From UBA2336 sp049306095 (GTDB lineage: Bacteria > Bacteroidota > Bacteroidia > Cytophagales > Cyclobacteriaceae), in assembly GCA_049306095.1 (NCBI GenBank), contig JBAQPU010000003.1:1-64000 (forward strand): a stretch of DNA of 64,000 nt, in the 5' to 3' direction. The notes under the pieces were generated by a model. The model did no database searches. It saw nothing but the letters and a program-made list of their open reading frames with translations, and was not told the DNA's origin. The position numbers and the translations under genes are program-made. Shown piece after piece: positions 24,550 to 32,224 of the stretch; the first letter of the stretch is position 1, and each line of letters begins with the position of its first letter.

Positions 24550-26458
24550 TCAGCCATTATCTTTGAGTGTGCGTGTACATCTTTTATTTATTGCGTTGGT
24601 ACTGCTTTCCTTTAGTGTGCGGGCACAGGAAGACGAACCGGGTCCACGGATCGGGTCAAAAATTATCGATGACTCCACCCGTAATATTTACGGGCCTACT
24701 ACTTCACGTTATTATTTTGAAGAAGATTTTTTTCTGAATCGATCCGGCCTTTTTCCAATCGATACCACCCGTTGGAATTTTCACAAGTTCAGTTACGTGC
24801 AGCGTAACAATAATTTTTATCAGGACTTAGGGAACATTGGTACCGCCATCCGGTCCATTTATTCGCAGGCACCCGATTTGATCGGAGCAACGCCCGGGTT
24901 TGATACGTATGATTTATACTGGGCAAGCGAAACCATCCGATACTACGATACGAAATCGCCCTACTCAAATCTGAAATTGGTTATTGGAGGGAAGGGCAGG
25001 TCGCTTACCCGTGTAACCTACAGCCGGAATATTACACCGCGCTGGAATTTTGGGTTTAATTATCGTGCCCTGCTCATCGACAAGCAGGTTCAGCGCCAAG
25101 GTAAAGGTGATCGCCATGTGCGCAGTACGTATTACGATTTCTATACCGTTTTCCATACCAAAGACAGTCTTTACAGTGTATTTCTGAATTACAGGAAGAA
25201 CTACCAACAAGCCGATGAGTATGGGGGTGTATTAGTTGATGATGAAGAGAACTTTTCGTACAGCGATTTATTTGGAAAAAACGCACAACCTAACTTAACA
25301 GAAGCGGAGAGTAATGATACACGCAGCAACTGGCATCTGTTTCACCAGTTTAAAGTGGGATCAGGATTGCAACTCTATCACAAGGGTGATTTTTATAAGC
25401 AACGAAACCGGTTTGCGGACGGGGACCCGGAAAATGATTTCTACGATACCATTGTGGTGGACAGCGCTCAAACCCACGACCAGGTTCAGTTTCGGTCACT
25501 CCGAAATGAGTTGGGTGTAAAGGGTAGCTTGCTAAAACTTTTTTACAACGGTTATGTGGCCTGGCGGCATTATTCAATGGATTATAAATATTTCTATGAA
25601 GATAATTTTTACCTCCCCACTTCACAAGATGAGTTTTATGTGGGAGGAAGGATTGCCCTGAAGGTAGATTCGCTCATCGATGTAAAAGGAAGGGCCGAGT
25701 GGATGATGGACGACCGGTACCTGATCCAGGGGTCTATTCAATCGAAGTGGTTTGAGGCATCGGCTAAACGCGCAGTTTATACTCCAGGGTTTTTGCAGCA
25801 AGCGTACCGAGGCAGCCATGATGTTTGGCTTAATACGTTTAACAACATTGAAGCAACGGAAGTGAAAGGAAGTTTGATCTATCAAACGGAAAAACTAACG
25901 GTAGCTCCCGGACTTCGTTTTTCAACATTTAAAAATTATGTCTTTTTCAAAGAAGACACCTCCCGTGTTCAGGATGTGCTCCCCCTTCAATCTTCAGGCT
26001 TCCAAACATGGGTTTCGCCAGAATTAAATTTTTCAGTTACCATGGCTAAACACGTGAACTTCACAACGCAGGTGTTGTACACAAAAATTTTAGAGAACGC
26101 GGAGGATGCCATTCAGGTGCCCGACTTATTTATTAATGCCCAATTATCGTATTCTAACATTTGGTTTAATAATAATCTTGATTTTCAGGTCGGCCTCGAG
26201 TCGCATTGGAAGTCGGCCTATTATGCACCGGGATATGATCCTGTTATTCAGCAATACTATGTACAGGAACGATTTCAGGTTCCTGGCGTTCCGATCATCG
26301 ATGTCTTCTTAAATGCAAAAATCAAACGGGCACGCATCATGGTGAAGTACAACAACATCCTGATGCTTTTCAGTAACTACGGAAACATTCCAACACCATT
26401 CTATCCCGGCATTCAAAACTTGTTTGATTTCGGTTTCGATTGGTCATTTTATGATTAA
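24542..26458 (+). CDS. Putative porin (Bacteroidota outer-membrane beta-barrel)
   Basis: The 638-residue protein starts at a GTG inside the end of lpxK and has a signal peptide (VHLLFIALVLLSFSVRAQ). The rest is a string of amphipathic beta strands rich in Tyr, Trp and Phe with Asp/Asn turns, ending in 'LFDFGFDWSFYD', a terminal aromatic strand as expected for BAM substrates. The opening 'STRNIYGPTTSRYYFEEDFF' is, to my knowledge, typical of the family annotated as putative porin in this phylum. The substrate is unknown. miaE follows after 2 bp. Confidence 0.83.
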   Translation: MSNQPLSLSVRVHLLFIALVLLSFSVRAQEDEPGPRIGSKIIDDSTRNIYGPTTSRYYFEEDFFLNRSGLFPIDTTRWNFHKFSYVQRNNNFYQDLGNIGTAIRSIYSQAPDLIGATPGFDTYDLYWASETIRYYDTKSPYSNLKLVIGGKGRSLTRVTYSRNITPRWNFGFNYRALLIDKQVQRQGKGDRHVRSTYYDFYTVFHTKDSLYSVFLNYRKNYQQADEYGGVLVDDEENFSYSDLFGKNAQPNLTEAESNDTRSNWHLFHQFKVGSGLQLYHKGDFYKQRNRFADGDPENDFYDTIVVDSAQTHDQVQFRSLRNELGVKGSLLKLFYNGYVAWRHYSMDYKYFYEDNFYLPTSQDEFYVGGRIALKVDSLIDVKGRAEWMMDDRYLIQGSIQSKWFEASAKRAVYTPGFLQQAYRGSHDVWLNTFNNIEATEVKGSLIYQTEKLTVAPGLRFSTFKNYVFFKEDTSRVQDVLPLQSSGFQTWVSPELNFSVTMAKHVNFTTQVLYTKILENAEDAIQVPDLFINAQLSYSNIWFNNNLDFQVGLESHWKSAYYAPGYDPVIQQYYVQERFQVPGVPIIDVFLNAKIKRARIMVKYNNILMLFSNYGNIPTPFYPGIQNLFDFGFDWSFYD

Positions 26459-26460
26459 GA

Positions 26461-27063
26461 ATGGATGCGAAAGATAAGTTTACGTTAGGGTTGGAATTAC
26501 CGACCGATCCGAGGTGGATCAATATTGCTGAAAAGAACCTTGAAGAGGTTTTAGTCGACCATGCCTACTGCGAACAGAAGGCTGCTTCGTCCTGTATTTC
26601 GCTGATTGTATTGTACCCCGAACGTCAGAAACTTGTTGATGTACTCACCGGTGTTGTGGCGGAAGAATGGAGTCATTTTGAACGGGTGTTAGAAGAACTG
26701 AAGAAACGGGGTTTTTCTCTTGGCCGTCAGCGCAAAGACGAATATGTGGAGGCGCTTACAAAAATTGTATTAACGGGTGGAAGCCGCGATCAGCAGTTAG
26801 TAGAGAAACTTTTATTGAATGCATTAATTGAGGCCCGGAGTTGCGAGCGATTTAAAATCCTCTGGAAAAATATTCCGGATGTGGGGCTCTCGAAGTTTTA
26901 TTACGAGTTGATGGTGTCAGAGGCCGGCCACTATAAAAATTTCCTGCAACTGGCGAAAGAATATATGCCTGAGGAGTATGTGAATAAACGCTGGAGAGAA
27001 TTTCTCGAAGCAGAGGCCACCATCATTGCATCGCTTGAGGTGAAGGGTAACAGGATGCACTAA
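26461..27063 (+). CDS. miaE: tRNA-(ms2io6A)-hydroxylase (MiaE)
   Basis: The 200-residue protein is a ferritin-like diiron monooxygenase that hydroxylates the isopentenyl group of ms2i6A-37 in tRNA. Diiron ligands are visible as the glutamate in 'VDHAYCEQKAAS' near 36, E-x-x-H in 'EEWSHFERV' near 68, a glutamate in 'LIEARSCERF' near 125 and E-x-x-H in 'SEAGHYKNF' near 156. The start is 2 bp after the porin stop, so it is the third gene of the lpxK transcript. A period-7 low-complexity stretch follows the gene. Confidence 0.93.
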   Translation: MDAKDKFTLGLELPTDPRWINIAEKNLEEVLVDHAYCEQKAASSCISLIVLYPERQKLVDVLTGVVAEEWSHFERVLEELKKRGFSLGRQRKDEYVEALTKIVLTGGSRDQQLVEKLLLNALIEARSCERFKILWKNIPDVGLSKFYYELMVSEAGHYKNFLQLAKEYMPEEYVNKRWREFLEAEATIIASLEVKGNRMH

Positions 27064-27096
27064 GGTTTCGGTTCATAGTTTAAAGACCCTTTAGAG

Positions 27097-27132
27097 ACCT
27101 TAAACCTTAAACATTGAACCTTGAACCCTTAA
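27097..27132. repeat. Intergenic period-7 degenerate tandem repeat
   Basis: The stretch reads ACCTTAA, ACCTTAA, ACATTGA, ACCTTGA and then ACCCTTA, five heptamers in phase with one or two changes each. It lies between the convergent miaE gene and the gene at 27137. Two other AT-rich gaps of this window, at 57650 and 59391, have different heptamers with the same period. Confidence 0.55.
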
Positions 27133-27136
27133 CCAA

Positions 27137-28393
27137 TTACGTTTTCTGTTTCTTCTTCTTCGCAGCCGGGAAGAGGACATTGTTCAGAATGAGCCGGTAG
27201 CCTGCAGAGTTAGGATGTTGGTTCAAATCGGTATGCTCTTCCCCAACTGAATGCTGATAGTCCTCCGGATCGTGACCACCGTAAAAAGTCCAGAAGCCTT
27301 TGTTCAGCACTCCGTGAATGTACTTGGCCTCTTTAATTTCTTTATTCTCACCCATAATCACTACATCGGGTTTAATCAGGCTGGTTTTAAACCCCGTAGT
27401 TTGTCCAAAAAATCCGTTGATCACCTTGGTATGATTCTGTGTAAGCATGGTGGGAATGGGATCCCACTTGGCTGAAAACTCAAAGAGGCCGAAGTAATCA
27501 TTGTCCTGTCGGAGTCCGCGTTCCTGGGGCGGATTGTCAATCGATGAAAATTCGTATTGGTACGGATCACGCACGAGTTTAAAATTGGTGAAGGCTAATG
27601 TTTTTTCGAAATCAAGTTTTTCCTGCGCGCGTGGATCGGCCGGATCGCCATCAAACATGCGTTCACAAATATCAACGCCTTCCGCTGCCAGGGCAATGTC
27701 AAAACTGTCGGTAGCCGAGCACATGGCAAACAAAAATCCGCCTCCGGCTACAAATTCCTTAATCCGTTTAACGACAGCAAGCTTAAGTTCTGACACCTTA
27801 TAAAAACCATGTTTGCGCGCCAAATCCTCAGCTTCTTTTTGTTGTTCGATGTACCAGCCCATGTTCGAGAAGGAGCCATAGAATTTTCCATACTGCCCGG
27901 TAAAATCTTCGTGATGCAGATGAAGCCAATCGTATTTTGGAAGATTACCCCCCAGTACTTCATCATCAAAAATTATGTCGTACGGAATTTCGGCATACGT
28001 CAGCACCAGTGTAACGGCATCGTCCCACGGCTGTGCACTTCGCGGTGAGTACACGGCTATGCGCGGAAATTTTTCCAGTTTCATGATATCGTAGTTCACG
28101 GCAGGGCTGGCAATTTCTGAGATGATCTGATTTGCCTGAGCATCTGAAATAACGTCAAAGCTTACCCCTCTAACCACCAATTCGTTTTGAATGGCCGGAT
28201 GGAATTTGCACATGAAACTTCCGCCCCGGTAATTCAGCAGCCAATCTACCTCGTTATTGCTTCGTAAAATCCAGTAAGCAATACCATAAGCCTTTAAATG
28301 ATTGGCTTGTTTTTCGTCCATCGGGATGAAGATGGAATTAGCCATTGAAATTTTAAAAGCAATCAGGAAACAAAACAAAAGCAAGCCCTTCAT
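27137..28393 (-). CDS. Secreted protein of the group labelled 'asparagine synthetase B' in Bacteroidota
   Basis: The protein of about 418 residues has a signal peptide (MKGLLLFCFLIAFKISMANS). It then has the opening 'IPMDEKQANHLKAYGIAYWI', which I recall from Bacteroidota proteins deposited as asparagine synthetase B. The sequence has no N-terminal nucleophile cysteine, no PP-loop SGGxD motif and a secretory leader, so the label cannot be right for the enzyme. Visible segments are 'RIAVYSPRSAQPWDDAVTLV', 'YDWLHLHHEDFTGQYGKFYG', 'GGFLFAMCSATDSFDIAL' and 'FYGGHDPEDYQH', which recall a class-I glutamine-amidotransferase-like fold. The start at 28393 is an ATG; the frame extends to a TTG at 28402. 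Confidence 0.75.
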   Translation of the reverse strand: MKGLLLFCFLIAFKISMANSIFIPMDEKQANHLKAYGIAYWILRSNNEVDWLLNYRGGSFMCKFHPAIQNELVVRGVSFDVISDAQANQIISEIASPAVNYDIMKLEKFPRIAVYSPRSAQPWDDAVTLVLTYAEIPYDIIFDDEVLGGNLPKYDWLHLHHEDFTGQYGKFYGSFSNMGWYIEQQKEAEDLARKHGFYKVSELKLAVVKRIKEFVAGGGFLFAMCSATDSFDIALAAEGVDICERMFDGDPADPRAQEKLDFEKTLAFTNFKLVRDPYQYEFSSIDNPPQERGLRQDNDYFGLFEFSAKWDPIPTMLTQNHTKVINGFFGQTTGFKTSLIKPDVVIMGENKEIKEAKYIHGVLNKGFWTFYGGHDPEDYQHSVGEEHTDLNQHPNSAGYRLILNNVLFPAAKKKKQKT

Positions 28394-28541
28394 CGTACTC
28401 AACTGTTAAGATTCGCGTAAATTTACCATCGTGTTACGGTTTATCCCCGGAACGCGTCATAAGTAAATAAATCGCAGTTCGGGTGTAACATTCCGGGTAT
28501 ATAGATCAACGTATTGTGGTACAAACTTCGTTACAAATTCA

Positions 28542-29777
28542 ATGAATTTAATCGAAAATATAAAGGAAGGTATGCGGTCAATACAGGCCAATATGCTCCG
28601 TTCCGTATTAACGGCCTTAATTGTAGCAATCGGTATCACCTCGCTGGTGGGAATTCTTACCGCTATTGACGGCATTGAGCGCTCGGTAAATGAAAGCCTG
28701 GCCGGCCTTGGTGCCAATACGTTCGACATTAATTCAAAAGACAACCGTGGTGGCAGTAGCCAGGGAGTGGCTCAAAAAGTTTATCCTCCTTTAAAATTGA
28801 GTGAAACACAACGGTTTATCTCCCTGTATAGTGTACCCTCATCAATAAGCCTTTCAGCGAACCTGTCGTGGAATGCCGAGGTTAAACATTTGTCGGAAAA
28901 AACAAACCCGAATGTGATGGTGCAGGGGATTAACGAGGAATACCTGGCTATTAAAGGTCTTGAAATGCAAAAAGGCAGAGGGCTTTCAAAAATTGAGGCA
29001 GGATATGGAACAAACGTAGCCGTAATAGGTCATAAAATTTATACCACACTTTACAAAGGCAACGAAGATCCCATCAACAGTAAAATCACCATTCAGGGTA
29101 CGCAATTTAAAGTGATTGGCGTTATTGAAGAAAAGGGCCAGTTGGCAGAAGAAAATTTTGATAACATGGTGGCCATTCCCATTCGGTTAGCAAATCAAAT
29201 GGCTAAGGGCAGAGGGCTTGCATATGAGTTAACGGTTGGCATTTCCGACCCGGATAAAATGGACTATGCCATGGGCGAGGCCACCGGACTGATGCGTTCA
29301 ATCAGAAGAGATGAGGTAGGCCACGAAAATTCATTTGATCTGGAGAGGAGCGAAACCCTGGCACAGGAAATGGAAAGTATTACGTCAGGATTACGCATGG
29401 GAGGGTTTGGCGTAGGATTTATCACGTTGCTGGGGGCATCCATTGCGCTGATGAATATTATGTTGGTATCAGTTACCGAACGTACCCGCGAGGTGGGCGT
29501 ACGGAAAGCGTTAGGTGCAACCCCACTGCGGATTCGCCAGCAATTTGTGATTGAGGCAATCGTTGTATGTTTATTAGGAGGAGTGGGCGGGGTCATTCTG
29601 GGTATTTTAATTGGAAACGGGATCTCGCGCCTGATGGGTATCGAAATTTTTGTAGTGCCCTGGATGTGGATGTTCATGGGCATGGTAGTTTGTATTGCGG
29701 TGGGTTTAATTTCAGGATATTATCCGGCTCATAAAGCATCCAAGCTTGATCCCATCGAATCGCTAAGGTTTGAATAA
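28542..29777 (+). CDS. MacB-like ABC transporter permease (FtsX family)
   Basis: The 411-residue protein has the MacB topology: transmembrane helix 1 (ALIVAIGITSLVGILTAI, about 25-43), a periplasmic MacB_PCD domain (about 50-285) and three helices in the FtsX domain (about 290-405) with 'VSVTERTREVGVRKALGATP' and 'GYYPAHKASKLDPIESLR' at the end. Such permeases pair with an ATPase for export of peptides, lipoproteins or antibiotics by mechanotransmission. No ATPase is adjacent, so the partner is encoded elsewhere or is the ATPase at 31532. It is followed by a strong terminator. Confidence 0.9.
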   Translation: MNLIENIKEGMRSIQANMLRSVLTALIVAIGITSLVGILTAIDGIERSVNESLAGLGANTFDINSKDNRGGSSQGVAQKVYPPLKLSETQRFISLYSVPSSISLSANLSWNAEVKHLSEKTNPNVMVQGINEEYLAIKGLEMQKGRGLSKIEAGYGTNVAVIGHKIYTTLYKGNEDPINSKITIQGTQFKVIGVIEEKGQLAEENFDNMVAIPIRLANQMAKGRGLAYELTVGISDPDKMDYAMGEATGLMRSIRRDEVGHENSFDLERSETLAQEMESITSGLRMGGFGVGFITLLGASIALMNIMLVSVTERTREVGVRKALGATPLRIRQQFVIEAIVVCLLGGVGGVILGILIGNGISRLMGIEIFVVPWMWMFMGMVVCIAVGLISGYYPAHKASKLDPIESLRFE

Positions 29778-29796
29778 AATACCTCTGCGGGAATAG

Positions 29797-29826
29797 AAAC
29801 TCTCTCTAATCGGAGAGTTTTTTTGT
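29797..29826 (+). terminator. Rho-independent terminator after the MacB-like permease gene
   Basis: AAACTCTC (29797-29804) pairs with GAGAGTTT (29813-29820) around an 8-base loop and is followed by a run of T residues. It lies 20 bases after the stop codon at 29777. Confidence 0.85.
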
Positions 29827-29945
29827 TTCTGCCTGTTGGAGTGATTATTGTTATGGCTGATGCTATTTATTTTGAGTGAATGAAATTTTTGAATCGGAAA
29901 GGCGATTGTATATTTTTCGGTCAGAAACAATACTTTATTTTCCTT

Positions 29946-29953
29946 AAAGGAGG
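29946..29953 (+). promoter_or_regulatory. Strong Shine-Dalgarno sequence AAAGGAGG
   Basis: AAAGGAGG lies seven bases before the ATG at 29961. Few genes in this window have such a site, in line with the general lack of Shine-Dalgarno use in Bacteroidota. It decides the start of the hydrolase gene in favour of 29961 over the in-frame ATG at 29880. Confidence 0.55.
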
Positions 29954-29960
29954 GCCACTC

Positions 29961-30851
29961 ATGCGAAGAATTCTTTTTCTTGTTTTTTTTATAGCCTCGG
30001 CCCCCACGTATTTACTTGCGCAGAAAAAAGATCTGAATTCGTATATTCTGGTGACTGACATTAAGTATGCTTCTTATCCAAAGACGGATCCGAAGTTGAA
30101 TATGCTGGATATTTATATGCCTAAGAAGGGCAGTAATTCGCCTGTGCTCATTTGGGTACACGGTGGTTCATTTGCGTATGGCGACAAGGAATATGTTCAG
30201 GAGAAAGCCGAGTTCTTTACTAAAAAGGGGTATGTTTTTATTTCGGTTAATTACCGGCTGTCACCAAAGGTTACTCACCCGGTGCATGTTCAAGACGTGG
30301 CCGATGCGATTATGTGGATTCAAAAGAATGCTGTGCACTACAGTGCCGATGGCTCCAAGATTTTTTTGCTCGGTCATTCAGCGGGGGCGCACCTGGCTGC
30401 ACTGGTTAGCACGGACGATACCTACATTAAAAAATCAGGTGGAAGCCTGGAGGTACTTTCGGGTGTGGTTTTGCTGGATGGAGCCGGGTATGATCTTTCG
30501 TTACTGATGAGCGATGCTAAATCAAAAGTGAAGGAGTGGTACCTTCAGGCGTTCGGAAGCTCCAGGAAAGAATGGGATCAAGCCTCTCCCGTGAATTTTA
30601 TTGCGAGCGGTAAAAAAATTCCTGCATTTATGATTGCCTATGCCGGTGAACGCGATGCTTCAGCAGAGGAGGCTATGATCCTTTCAAAAAAACTTACGGA
30701 AGCCCAGGTCGAGAATAAAGTATTTTCGTACGAAAAGAAATCACACCTGACTATCAGCAAAGAGTTGGGAGAAGATGGCGATAAAACAACCGAAGATGTA
30801 TTGCGTTTTTTATTGGAAAAGCATTACCTGGCGGTAAACCCCACCCGATAG
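29961..30851 (+). CDS. Secreted alpha/beta hydrolase (esterase/BD-FAE-like)
   Basis: From the ATG at 29961 the product is about 296 residues with a signal peptide (MRRILFLVFFIASAPTYLLAQ). The fold is that of hormone-sensitive-lipase-like esterases: oxyanion 'IWVHGGSFAYGDK' near 70, the nucleophile elbow GHSAG in 'FLLGHSAGAHLAAL' near 139, an acidic residue in 'YAGERDAS' near 228 and the histidine in 'YEKKSHLTI' near 260. It may remove acyl groups from sugars or hydrolyse small esters in the periplasm. It is convergent with the tesA-like gene, whose stop adjoins its own. Confidence 0.85.
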   Translation: MRRILFLVFFIASAPTYLLAQKKDLNSYILVTDIKYASYPKTDPKLNMLDIYMPKKGSNSPVLIWVHGGSFAYGDKEYVQEKAEFFTKKGYVFISVNYRLSPKVTHPVHVQDVADAIMWIQKNAVHYSADGSKIFLLGHSAGAHLAALVSTDDTYIKKSGGSLEVLSGVVLLDGAGYDLSLLMSDAKSKVKEWYLQAFGSSRKEWDQASPVNFIASGKKIPAFMIAYAGERDASAEEAMILSKKLTEAQVENKVFSYEKKSHLTISKELGEDGDKTTEDVLRFLLEKHYLAVNPTR

Positions 30852-31457
30852 CTACAGCAACGCCCGTATTATCTTGACTACATTTCCTGCTACAATTTTG
30901 TGACCCTCTATATTGGGGTGTATGCCATCCGGTAAATTTAATTTTTCATTTCCTGCTACCCCTTCCAGCAAAAAGGGCATGAGTGTGGCGTTGTTCTTTT
31001 TTGCAACTTCAGGAAACACCTTTTTGAAATCAGTGGTATAGTCAGCGCCCATGTTGGGCGGAACCATCATACCCACCACCACAATTTTCACGTTTGGATT
31101 TTTAGCTTTTACCTTATCGATAATCGCCTGGAGATTCTTTTTGGTCTCATCAACAGGCAAACCTCGGAGTCCGTCATTTCCTCCAAGCTCCAGCACAAAA
31201 ACATCAATGCGTTGGCGTAAAATCCAATCAATCCGTGATAAACCACCGGCTGTTGTTTCACCGCTTAGCCCCGCATTGATTACTTTACATGGCATCCCGT
31301 CTTTAATCAGATGTTTTTCGACCAGGGCAGGAAAGGCTTCTTCTGTAGAGAGTCCGTAGCCGGCCGTAAGGCTATCACCAAAAAATAGAATTACCTTCGG
31401 TGAAGCCTGAATCGAGAGCAAGGATGCAATAAGAAGGAGATATTTTCCGACCATCAT
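30852..31457 (-). CDS. tesA: SGNH-hydrolase, TesA-like arylesterase/lysophospholipase
   Basis: The protein of about 201 residues has a short hydrophobic leader (VGKYLLLIASLLSIQAS). The four SGNH blocks are 'FFGDSLTAGYGL' near 28, 'NAGLSGETTAGGL' near 61, 'LELGGNDGLRG' near 91 and 'PDGIHPNIEGHKI' near 172. TesA-type enzymes hydrolyse acyl-CoA, lysophospholipids and aryl esters in the periplasm. The start is the ATG at 31457; a TTG lies at 31469. It is divergent from the ABC ATPase/permease pair, the same arrangement as E. coli tesA beside ybbA-ybbP, which supports the symbol. Confidence 0.9.
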   Translation of the reverse strand: MMVGKYLLLIASLLSIQASPKVILFFGDSLTAGYGLSTEEAFPALVEKHLIKDGMPCKVINAGLSGETTAGGLSRIDWILRQRIDVFVLELGGNDGLRGLPVDETKKNLQAIIDKVKAKNPNVKIVVVGMMVPPNMGADYTTDFKKVFPEVAKKNNATLMPFLLEGVAGNEKLNLPDGIHPNIEGHKIVAGNVVKIIRALL

Positions 31458-31531
31458 AAATAAGATCAATTATCCTGAAACAATTTTAAGGTATATACGA
31501 TTTAATTCCATATTTGATTAAAGCAAAAACC

Positions 31532-32224
31532 ATGTCGCAAGTTGTTCTGCAAGCCGAATCCCTCACCAAAACCTACCGATCGGGCAGTAATTCTCTAACG
31601 GTACTTGACCAGGTAAGTTTTTCTGTTCACCAAGGCGATACCCTGGCCATTATTGGTCCTTCCGGCAGCGGGAAAACGACTTTACTCGGCTTGTGTGCCG
31701 GGCTAGACATACCCAGTCAGGGAACAATTTCATTGATGGGCTTTAAGCTGAATACGATGAGTGAAGATGACCGGGCCTATATCCGCAATCAATACGTAGG
31801 CTTTGTGTTTCAGAATTTCCAGTTGCTTTCAACGTTAACTGCATTGGAAAATGTGATGGTGCCGTTGGAATTGCGCGGAGAGAAAAATGTGGCACCGAAG
31901 GCGAAAGAATTATTGGTACGGGTGGGGCTTGCCGAACGGATGCACCACTATCCTACACAACTTTCCGGTGGCGAGCAGCAGCGTGTGGCGATGGCACGAG
32001 CGTTTATTACGTCTCCTAAGATTTTGTTTGCCGATGAACCTACCGGTAACCTCGATGAAGAGAATTCACAACACCTTACCGATTTGTTGTTTGGATTGAA
32101 TAAAGAACAAGGCACCACCCTGGTATTGGTCACACATAACCTGGAATTAGCACAAAAGACGGAGCGCATTTTGCGCATGCGCGGAGGTAAACTGGTTGAT
32201 CAACAAATTGTTGCATCACTATGA
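31532..32224 (+). CDS. ybbA: ABC transporter ATP-binding protein (YbbA/LolD type)
   Basis: The product of about 230 residues is a complete ABC ATPase: Walker A 'GPSGSGKTT' near 44, Q loop 'FVFQNFQLL' near 95, signature 'LSGGEQQRVAMARAF' near 146, Walker B with 'ILFADEPTGNLDEENS' near 170 and the H loop 'VLVTHNLEL' near 206. It belongs to the MacB/LolD/YbbA group that drives type VII (mechanotransmission) ABC systems. The ATG at 31532 is preferred over a start six codons upstream. The permease gene overlaps its stop by four bases. Confidence 0.92.
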   Translation: MSQVVLQAESLTKTYRSGSNSLTVLDQVSFSVHQGDTLAIIGPSGSGKTTLLGLCAGLDIPSQGTISLMGFKLNTMSEDDRAYIRNQYVGFVFQNFQLLSTLTALENVMVPLELRGEKNVAPKAKELLVRVGLAERMHHYPTQLSGGEQQRVAMARAFITSPKILFADEPTGNLDEENSQHLTDLLFGLNKEQGTTLVLVTHNLELAQKTERILRMRGGKLVDQQIVASL

